Shown one piece after another: positions 1 to 5,756 of a stretch of 5,756 nucleotides of DNA (its first letter is position 1; every line of letters begins with the position of its first letter). Location: positions 1 through 5,756 of the forward strand of contig CAMTPD010000126.1 of the NCBI GenBank assembly GCA_947074265.1, written 5' to 3'. Made by a program: the position numbers and the translations under genes. Below the pieces are notes generated by a model, which did not search any database, had not been told where the DNA came from, and was given only the letters and a program-made list of their open reading frames with translations. Source of the stretch: an uncultured Porphyromonadaceae bacterium. Its GTDB lineage: Bacteria > Bacteroidota > Bacteroidia > Bacteroidales > CAMTPD01.

Positions 1-6
1 TCGTAT

Positions 7-9
7 CTA
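7..9 (-). other. Premature TAG stop in the SusC-like receptor
   Basis: The TAG codon ends the receptor directly after APDNT. From memory of the family, this position corresponds to a W-T/S-P-x-N-T type motif well before the natural C-terminus. Only two further in-frame codons (ATA, CGA) remain in the window. In another frame the same bases read GAT ACG (Asp-Thr), which would suit an NT-DT type continuation, so a small indel is as possible as a nonsense change. The bases are certain; the reading as premature is inferred from family length. Confidence 0.7.
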
Positions 10-2982
10 TGTATTGTCTGGAGCCCTGATTGGAGTTGCTTTGGGACCGTAGTTGGAACCTCTATCAAGCGTAGTTGGATTATAGAATGGTTGTTCTTTT
101 ACCGTTTGCTTGATATTGAAGTTACAAGAAATAGCCAAGTCGAAATCTTTGTATCTGAACTTATTGATAAAACCTCCAGAGAACTTAGGATCAAGATCGC
201 CCACGTATGTAAATAGGTTACGGAATTCCGCATTAGAAAGACCTGACTCCATGATTCCCCAATCTCCTTCACGGATATCGAAGAACTCACTACCAGAAAC
301 TTGCTTTCCGTCCTTTTCAAATATTGGCAAACCATTCTCATCTAGTCCGGCAGTTTTGATTGCAAACTGTGCATTCACCGGATATCCTTTCAACGAAGGA
401 GAATATGAGTTATCTTGAACATGGATATCATTAACCTTGCTTATGTTTCTTGAGAAGTTGAAGTCTGTAGACCATCTGAAATCTTTCGTACGGATATTTA
501 CCGTAGATAGAGATAGCTCAAAGCCTTTGTTTGTTACTCGAGCCCAGTTGAGCGTTGTCATAAGAAATCCGTTCTCACTCGGAATAGCTCTTACACCAAT
601 CAAGTCACGGCTATCACGGTAATACCCTTCTACGCTTAAAGAGATGCGATTATCTAATACTGACAAATCCAAACCTCCATTGTAAGTAGAAGTTTTCTCC
701 CAACGAAGGTTCTTATTTGGAGGAGACGTCACATTAATTACCGGCTCATTTACACCAGGCAAAATTGTCGAGTTGTTCCACTCTCCTACAATCAAAGGAG
801 ATGTATTTTTATCAACATTTCCTTGAAGACCATACGATCCGCGTAGTTTTAAGTTATTGATCCAGTCAATACCTTGCATAAATTCTTCACGGTTGACATT
901 CCATGCTCCGGATACCGACCAAAGAGGTAAGTAACGATACTTTGGATCAATACCGAATAAGTTTGAACCATCGAAGCGAATACTACCAAACACAGTATAG
1001 CGATTATCGTATGTATACGATGCAGTACCGTAATATGAAGCAAATCGATTCTCTACAAAACGTTTCGCATATTGAAGGAAACGTTTATCATTGATCGTAG
1101 AAGTAGAGGTTCCTTCCGGAAACACCAATGGCTTTGTTGTGAATGTTAGGGAGTACTTACCACATCCGTTCGAGGTAATTTCTGTTGTTGTGTTTCCACG
1201 CAGCTCAACACCAGACAAAACATCTACATCATGAGTGTCATGAAACCTTTTGCTATATTCCGCTTGTGCTTTCACATTGTATTGGGAGAAATCATTGTTC
1301 CAGTTCTGGATAATACCTCCATCCGGCAAAAAGTAAGCAGTCTGTCCGGAAGGCTTTTGGATATAACGAGTATAGTCTCTATACTTACGCGTAAAGTAGG
1401 TTTCTTTGTCAGCAAACTTTTCTGTTGATGTTTTGTCGTATTGAATACCAAACTGCGTATTCAATTTTAAGCCTTTCATCACTTTGTAGTCCAAAGACAA
1501 CAATGCTTTGATCGCAGTATTGTTCAACTCATAGTTTGTCTTTGCACTCTCTTCCATATAGTTGAAAGGCATGTAGCGATCATCACGACCATCAATATCC
1601 TGATCGTAGATGTATTTACCGTTTTCATCATATAGAGAGCGATATGGATTTACCGTACGTGTATATCTACTTGGGTTCGTAAATGCATCAGTGTCGGAGA
1701 TATATGATTCACGCTTGCTTTGGCTACCAAATAAACCAAGGCTCAAGTTTACCTTGCTTGAAAGCGTAAAGTCAGTATTTGACGTTAAGTTGAAACGCTC
1801 ATACCCTGTACCTTTTGTTGTACCTTGCTCATTAAAGTAACCTGTAGAAACATAGTAGTTGGCAAGATCTCCACCACCAGAAAGGCTCAAACCATATTGT
1901 TGGTTGATTGCTGTACGGTAGATTTCTTTACCCCAATCGGTATTGATGCCTCGCAGTGTATTAATATCGCGTTGTGCTTCGGATGAAATTGCTGAGAAAC
2001 CACCCGATCGATATGCATCTAGTTGATTGTATCTGTTCAGGATTCGCATCACGTCACCTTTACCACTACGATAAGTAAGATCGTTACGACTTGCAAGTCC
2101 TAGCTCAAAATCAACCTTTTCAGTTGCATTCATCAAATCTAGTCGAGAAAGATCGGGACGTGTTGTAATAAACGTTGCTGCGTTTACATTGATCTTCATC
2201 TTCCCTTTTTTACCTTTCTTGGTCGTTACAACGATCACACCATTAGCGGCACGAGCACCATAAATCGCTGTTGCAGCAGCATCTTTCAAGATTGTAATAT
2301 CTTCGATGTCATCCGGATTAAGACCCGCAATAGATACATTCGATAGATTATCTATATTTTCTTTTCCATCGTAATCTTTTGGTATATCATTTCCCTCTAA
2401 CGGCAAACCATCTACTACCCACAGAGGATCTGAACTTCCGTTCAACGACACAGTACCACGAATACGAATTTTATTTGCAGAACCCGGACCTCCATTCGTT
2501 GGTGTAGAAACTACACCCGAAAGTTGTCCTTGCAACAATTGATCTACACTCGCAACACCAACTTGTTGAATATCTTCTAAGTTTACTTTTGCGATTGCAG
2601 ATGTTATTTTACGCTTCTCTATCTTTTGATAAAACGTAACAACAACATCACTCAATACTTGTGTGTCTGAATCAAGCATTATCTTAAAAACAGAATGCTT
2701 AGAGACATCTATTTTTTTAGGTTCATAACCAAGATAACTTACAATAACATGCTTTACATCTTTAGGCAATGTAAATGAAAACTTACCATCTGCATCTGCA
2801 ACAGTTCCTTGTGGATTGAAGTCTAATGCGATTCCGTCTTTTGGATCAATAAATACGGTTGCACCGATCAACGTCTCTTTCGTTTCGTTATCGAATACTT
2901 GTCCTGTAATCGTTCGTGTAGACTGTGCGAACGTTATCAAAGGAACAATTACAGCAACCAGGGCTAGTACAAATTTCCTCAT
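7..2982 (-). CDS. SusC/RagA-family TonB-linked outer-membrane receptor, C-terminally truncated by a TAG stop
   Basis: This is an outer-membrane, TonB-dependent transporter that would normally pair with a SusD lipoprotein to import glycans or peptides; the substrate cannot be told from sequence. It starts at ATG 2982 with a signal peptide (about residues 1-20, ending FAQ). A carboxypeptidase-regulatory-like domain follows (about 25-105, beginning ITGQVFDNETKETLIGATV). The plug spans about 110-255 and holds the SusC/RagA signature (IRIRGTVSL, DPLWVVDGLPL, then ILKDAAATAIYGARAANGV at 231-249). The barrel follows, with family landmarks IRFDGSNLFG (668-677), LKLRGSYGLQGN (711-722) and DPKFSGGF (931-938). 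The frame stops at TAG 7-9 after 991 residues, just past a stretch (DRGSNYG...APDNT) that in family members is usually followed by about 90-120 more residues and a terminal strand ending in Phe. No SD is visible. It lies 46 bases after the upstream protease frame. Family call very secure; functionality of the truncated product doubtful. Confidence 0.93.
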   Translation of the reverse strand: MRKFVLALVAVIVPLITFAQSTRTITGQVFDNETKETLIGATVFIDPKDGIALDFNPQGTVADADGKFSFTLPKDVKHVIVSYLGYEPKKIDVSKHSVFKIMLDSDTQVLSDVVVTFYQKIEKRKITSAIAKVNLEDIQQVGVASVDQLLQGQLSGVVSTPTNGGPGSANKIRIRGTVSLNGSSDPLWVVDGLPLEGNDIPKDYDGKENIDNLSNVSIAGLNPDDIEDITILKDAAATAIYGARAANGVIVVTTKKGKKGKMKINVNAATFITTRPDLSRLDLMNATEKVDFELGLASRNDLTYRSGKGDVMRILNRYNQLDAYRSGGFSAISSEAQRDINTLRGINTDWGKEIYRTAINQQYGLSLSGGGDLANYYVSTGYFNEQGTTKGTGYERFNLTSNTDFTLSSKVNLSLGLFGSQSKRESYISDTDAFTNPSRYTRTVNPYRSLYDENGKYIYDQDIDGRDDRYMPFNYMEESAKTNYELNNTAIKALLSLDYKVMKGLKLNTQFGIQYDKTSTEKFADKETYFTRKYRDYTRYIQKPSGQTAYFLPDGGIIQNWNNDFSQYNVKAQAEYSKRFHDTHDVDVLSGVELRGNTTTEITSNGCGKYSLTFTTKPLVFPEGTSTSTINDKRFLQYAKRFVENRFASYYGTASYTYDNRYTVFGSIRFDGSNLFGIDPKYRYLPLWSVSGAWNVNREEFMQGIDWINNLKLRGSYGLQGNVDKNTSPLIVGEWNNSTILPGVNEPVINVTSPPNKNLRWEKTSTYNGGLDLSVLDNRISLSVEGYYRDSRDLIGVRAIPSENGFLMTTLNWARVTNKGFELSLSTVNIRTKDFRWSTDFNFSRNISKVNDIHVQDNSYSPSLKGYPVNAQFAIKTAGLDENGLPIFEKDGKQVSGSEFFDIREGDWGIMESGLSNAEFRNLFTYVGDLDPKFSGGFINKFRYKDFDLAISCNFNIKQTVKEQPFYNPTTLDRGSNYGPKATPIRAPDNT

Positions 2983-3028
2983 TGTTTAGAAATACGTGCG
3001 TTTAAGTTTAATTTATAGTAAGGGGCGT
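2983..3028 (-). promoter_or_regulatory. Short AT-rich intergenic leader of the SusC-like gene
   Basis: These 46 bases lie between the TAA ending the protease frame (3029-3031) and the receptor ATG (2980-2982). I see no hairpin followed by a T-run that would terminate transcription, and no match to the Bacteroides -7 consensus TAnnTTTG. The leader is A/T-rich with AAACA directly before the ATG and no Shine-Dalgarno motif, as is usual in Bacteroidota. Co-transcription with the protease is the simplest reading, but it is inferred. Confidence 0.4.
2997..3008 (-). repeat. 12-base motif AACTTAAACGCA in the SusC-like gene leader (copy 1)
   Basis: This is an exact 12-base match to a motif in the protease leader, here 14 bases before the receptor ATG. 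A shared 12-mer somewhere in a window this size is expected by chance, so only the matching location upstream of both starts is suggestive. Confidence 0.25.
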
Positions 3029-3331
3029 TTAGCGTAAATTTAGTGCTTCTTTTATACGCACTTCAATATCCATATAGTGATTACGAGTGACATCGTCACC
3101 GCTGTTTTTTCGTTTTTGAGCTAACTTAAGAACTCTAAATAAAACGCCTCTCTTAACAGATACAGCTTCTGAAACACGACTCATTGCTGTATAATTAAGA
3201 TTTGTCGCTTCAATCTCCGGTCTTGGCATCATTTTCAAAGCTGGCATATCTTGAGCAAGCGTGCAACAATTACTACGACAAGCATGTTCGTTTCTCAATG
3301 CTTTTTTAGTAGTCTTTTCTACTGTTTTATT
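3029..3331 (-). pseudogene. C-terminal remainder of the zinc metalloprotease, separated by an in-frame TAA
   Basis: This frame is open for 100 codons and ends at TAA 3029-3031. It is in the same frame as the metalloprotease, starting directly after that gene's TAA at 3332-3334. Its last part (RVSEAVSVKRGVLFRVLKL, then TRNHYMDIEVRIKEAL) resembles the family's usual C-terminal helices: a basic S-D/E-A-x-S-V-K-R-G-x-L segment followed by a T-R-x-H-Y-x-D-x-x-x-R-I motif ending about 10 residues before the terminus. Read alone, the frame could start only at TTG 3298 or ATG 3247, without a signal peptide or a convincing ribosome site, so an independent small protein is less likely. A Cys-rich patch (HACRSNCC) lies near its start. 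I interpret it as the detached tail of the protease, not a gene of its own. A separately translated peptide cannot be excluded. Confidence 0.75.
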
Positions 3332-3334
3332 TTA
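3332..3334 (-). other. In-frame TAA interrupting the metalloprotease gene
   Basis: TAA follows ...LDAIIVS. The frame then continues as NKTVEKTTKKAL... without another stop until 3029. One substitution from AAA, GAA or CAA (Lys, Glu, Gln) would create this codon. The bases are seen directly; calling the codon premature rests on the resemblance of the downstream frame to the family's C-terminal end. Confidence 0.78.
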
Positions 3335-5608
3335 GCTTACAATAATCGCATCTAGGAAGTTCTTTTGAGTCATTCGCTTGTACAAAGACAAATCTTTACC
3401 TTTTTCAGAAGTTTTGAAGATTACGTTATAGATATCGTCAAACATTTGCTCAGGCATATAAGTATCCTTTTTACCTAACTGAGCTTCTGTCTCATACATA
3501 CGCAGCAAACGCTCATCTTTCAACAAGTTATAGAACGTTGCATACTGCAGCTCTCTGGCTACATTATAAGGAGAATATTCTACATCTCCCATTGGAGCCT
3601 CTTGTATTGCATAGCTTTTGCCCCATGCCGGATCATTGAATAGCCAAGTAGGTATTACAAAAACCTCATCGAGAAGATACTTTACAGCTTCTTTTTGTTT
3701 TGCTGCATCAATTGGAATATAGCGGTTTTGATCATTGCCTTTTACAATATTATTGATATGGAAACCTCCCACATTTGCCATTACATGCTCAGCATACATC
3801 TGCCACTGGTTTACTACACCCATCAAAAGCTTTCCAGACTCAGAGTAAGATTCACCGATTGCCTCTGTCCAAGCAGGGATGTTTGGTACAATTCTCTTTA
3901 AATTAGCCAAACCATATTGACCTGCTTTAATGGCATCGTCGCCAAGATCTTCCGACTGAGAACGAGGATCGATACAGTTCTTCGGATCTTGTGTTTCACC
4001 ATAGAAATAATATGGATTATCTTCATGCTTACGAATCCAATCATTTAGAATTGTAAGCTCTTCTTGTGGTGTTGCTGTATCTAAATAACGATATGCCCAT
4101 TCGATAGCAAACTTATCGTAAATACCTACTACCGGATTAAGCGAACTTACACCGTCTTCCGGTTGTGCTACATAATTAAAGCGAGCATAATCCATGATAG
4201 AAGAAGATGTCCCCATCTTTTGAGTAAAAGATTCTGAGCGTAAAGAGTCTACAGGGTATGAACTTGAAGCACCCATGTTATGTGTCATACCAAATGTATG
4301 CCCCAATTCATGTGAAGAAACGAAACGAATCGCTTCACCCATGCTTTGTTCTGCCAATACATTTGATCGAAACTCCGGATAAGTAGCTCCTAGTTGAACG
4401 CGCAACCATGAATGAATAGCCGTCATTACATTATGCCACCACACAACATCGGCTTCAATAATCTCACCAGAACGAGGATCAATAATAGAAGGACCCATCG
4501 CATTAGCACGAGCTGATGCTGCATACGTAATTACTGAGTAACGAACATCGTCAAGATCGAAATCTTCATCCTCTTCAGTAACCTCTTTTACTTGAATTGC
4601 ATTTTTGAATCCTGCTTGACGGAATGCAACATCCCAATCGGTAACACCATCCATGATGTACTTCTTCCATTGCTTAGGAGTAGACGGATCAACATAAAAT
4701 ACAATAGGTTTTATCGGTTCTACCAACTCTCCTTTTTTATATCGTTCCAAGTCTTCCGGTTTCGGCTCAAGCCTCCAACGGTTTACAAGTTTACGTTTTT
4801 CAACTTGTTGTTGTTCGTCATTAAAATACCAATGATCTGTTGTAAAGAAGCCAACACGAGGATCCCCAAAACGAGGCTTCATTGGCTTTTCTGACAACAG
4901 TACCAAATTGGTTGTTGTAAGTACACTCAAGGGTATTGTTTTACTTCCTTCTGTGAAGGTTGTAGACAATACTGATTTTACAAGAATATTATTGGGAAAT
5001 GATTTGATCGCTTCAATCTTCGAAAAATCTTTTTTTACAGACCCTCCAAGTGAAATGCCATTGTATAAATCATTGAATGTTTTTTCTGAACCATCAAAAA
5101 CCTTGTTCATTTTTACAACAACAGTTGAAGAATCTCTATTGTAGGCATCAATAGCAAAGGTTTCCATAACTGACTCTGTAAAATTATCTTTTACAGAAGC
5201 TGCAATTGCATCGTCTTCCTTTACAGAAATCATCGGATTGATAGTCATTACCCACAATTTATTTGCGGCAGTATCAACCTGAAAACGGATTACTTTATTC
5301 TCATAGTTCATCCCTTTATTCAACCCGGCATCATTCAAATCAAAAGGAACACCAGATACCTTATTCACAATAAGAATATCTCGTCCCAACAAAGAATCCG
5401 GGATTTCAAAATAATAATCACTTTTTACTTTATGCACACGAAACATACCTTCGTCTGTTTCTGCATCCTTTAGAATTTCCTGATATTTGTTTTTCTCAAC
5501 AGCCGATGAATCAGCTTTTACTGAGTTCTTCTTTGCTTTTGCCATAAGTGGCATACAAAGTGAAGAGCAGCAAAAAATCAGTACGGAAAATAGACCAGTT
5601 CTACTCAT
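3332..5608 (-). CDS. Secreted zinc-dependent metalloprotease (metzincin; DUF5118/DUF5117/DUF4953 type), lacking its C-terminal end
   Basis: This is a predicted exported zinc endopeptidase, acting in the periplasm or outside the cell; its substrate is unknown. I chose ATG 5608, giving 758 residues. The frame stays open to a GTG at 5659, but only the ATG places the hydrophobic segment (LFSVLIFCCSSLCMPLMAKA) properly as a signal peptide, with likely cleavage after AKA at about residue 25. In order there are a DUF5118-like segment (about 40-90), a DUF5117-like region (about 100-285) and the DUF4953 catalytic region (from about 300). The catalytic region contains HELGHTFGMTH (433-443; zinc ligands His433, His437 and His443, catalytic Glu434) and the Met-turn SIMDY with Met472. 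All metzincin hallmarks are intact. The product stops at TAA 3332-3334, but the same frame continues for 100 codons with family-like C-terminal sequence, so the full-length gene would be about 858 codons (3029-5608). Related proteins, from memory, are usually about 800-870 residues. A SusC-like receptor follows. Family call very secure; the activity of the shortened form is uncertain. Confidence 0.93.
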   Translation of the reverse strand: MSRTGLFSVLIFCCSSLCMPLMAKAKKNSVKADSSAVEKNKYQEILKDAETDEGMFRVHKVKSDYYFEIPDSLLGRDILIVNKVSGVPFDLNDAGLNKGMNYENKVIRFQVDTAANKLWVMTINPMISVKEDDAIAASVKDNFTESVMETFAIDAYNRDSSTVVVKMNKVFDGSEKTFNDLYNGISLGGSVKKDFSKIEAIKSFPNNILVKSVLSTTFTEGSKTIPLSVLTTTNLVLLSEKPMKPRFGDPRVGFFTTDHWYFNDEQQQVEKRKLVNRWRLEPKPEDLERYKKGELVEPIKPIVFYVDPSTPKQWKKYIMDGVTDWDVAFRQAGFKNAIQVKEVTEEDEDFDLDDVRYSVITYAASARANAMGPSIIDPRSGEIIEADVVWWHNVMTAIHSWLRVQLGATYPEFRSNVLAEQSMGEAIRFVSSHELGHTFGMTHNMGASSSYPVDSLRSESFTQKMGTSSSIMDYARFNYVAQPEDGVSSLNPVVGIYDKFAIEWAYRYLDTATPQEELTILNDWIRKHEDNPYYFYGETQDPKNCIDPRSQSEDLGDDAIKAGQYGLANLKRIVPNIPAWTEAIGESYSESGKLLMGVVNQWQMYAEHVMANVGGFHINNIVKGNDQNRYIPIDAAKQKEAVKYLLDEVFVIPTWLFNDPAWGKSYAIQEAPMGDVEYSPYNVARELQYATFYNLLKDERLLRMYETEAQLGKKDTYMPEQMFDDIYNVIFKTSEKGKDLSLYKRMTQKNFLDAIIVS

Positions 5609-5756
5609 TTTTGCGTTTAAGTTATTCGATATTAATAGTTTCTTGGCGTTAAATGACACAATACGTTTTCACAACGATAATGTGATTAAATTAAATGACA
5701 ATGTTAAGGGTACTTTATCTAAACTAAGATTTATATCAAACAGAGTTAAGATCGGA
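5609..5756 (-). promoter_or_regulatory. AT-rich non-coding leader of the metalloprotease
   Basis: These 148 bases lie upstream of the protease ATG and hold no supportable gene on either strand. CGCAAAA immediately precedes the ATG with no Shine-Dalgarno motif, which suits Bacteroidota initiation. The promoter should be here or just past the window edge, but no full -33 TTTG plus -7 TAnnTTTG pair is convincing. The best partial -7 match (TCTGTTTG, 5737-5744) would need its -33 partner outside the window. Confidence 0.35.
5612..5623 (-). repeat. 12-base motif AACTTAAACGCA in the metalloprotease leader (copy 2)
   Basis: This is the second copy of the motif in the receptor leader, here 3 bases before the protease ATG. 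The unequal distances to the two ATGs (3 versus 14 bases) argue against a ribosome-binding role. It may be a chance match in AT-rich DNA. Confidence 0.25.

Noticed and set aside
7..9. TAG read as pyrrolysine or as a reassigned codon
   Set aside because: Only two codons follow within the window, no supporting genes are visible, and the neighbouring interruption is TAA, so nonsense or indel is simpler.
110..418. Plus-strand open frames, including 110-418, 903-1094, 4592-4894 and 4908-5144
   Set aside because: All lie opposite well-supported minus-strand genes, show no recognisable domains and look like antisense shadows.
3028..3039. TTTA-GCG-TAAA palindrome at the end of the protease frame
   Set aside because: Four A/T pairs around a three-base loop are too weak to be a terminator or operator.
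3042..3062. Inverted repeat AGTGC...GCACT as a possible terminator
   Set aside because: The stem is only 5 base pairs with an 11-base loop, lies within the protease tail frame and has no following T-run.
3029..3298. Independent 89-residue gene starting at TTG 3298
   Set aside because: It is in the same frame as the protease, resembles that family's C-terminus, and lacks a convincing start, so it is better read as a protease fragment.
5609..5659. Longer protease start at GTG 5659
   Set aside because: It is a GTG, not an ATG, and would bury the signal peptide behind 17 extra residues. ATG 5608 gives a normal N-terminus.
5737..5744. TCTGTTTG as a Bacteroides -7 promoter box
   Set aside because: It has one mismatch to TAnnTTTG, and the -33 element would fall outside the window, so it cannot be supported.

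Overview
The window looks like a Bacteroidota genome, most likely order Bacteroidales. It carries a SusC/RagA-type TonB-linked outer-membrane receptor with an N-terminal carboxypeptidase-regulatory-like domain, next to a secreted metzincin of the DUF5118/DUF5117/DUF4953 type. Both families are typical of this phylum. The DNA is AT-rich, and the start codons are preceded by A/T-rich leaders without Shine-Dalgarno sequences, which also fits. I cannot name a genus from the sequence alone.

Everything recognisable lies on the minus strand and reads from high to low coordinates. (1) 5609-5756 is a non-coding AT-rich leader. (2) 3332-5608 encodes a secreted zinc metalloprotease with an intact HExxHxxGxxH motif and Met-turn. 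(3) 3029-3331 continues in exactly the same frame past an in-frame TAA (3332-3334) and encodes what looks like the normal C-terminal end of that protease. The gene therefore reads as one long metalloprotease of about 858 codons (3029-5608), broken by a single stop codon. (4) 2983-3028 is a 46-base gap with no terminator. (5) 7-2982 encodes a SusC-like receptor that begins normally but stops at a TAG (7-9), within what looks like the last part of its barrel. It appears to lack roughly the last 90-120 residues, including the terminal beta strand.

The layout suggests a co-directional, probably co-transcribed unit of an exported protease followed by an outer-membrane nutrient transporter. A SusD-type lipoprotein would be expected beyond position 1 but is not visible. 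The most notable observation is that both adjacent genes carry an in-frame stop shortly before their expected ends while the rest of each frame is well preserved. Recent nonsense lesions, sequence errors or stop readthrough could each explain this, and the window alone cannot decide. I saw no RNA genes, CRISPR arrays, insertion sequences or phage genes.
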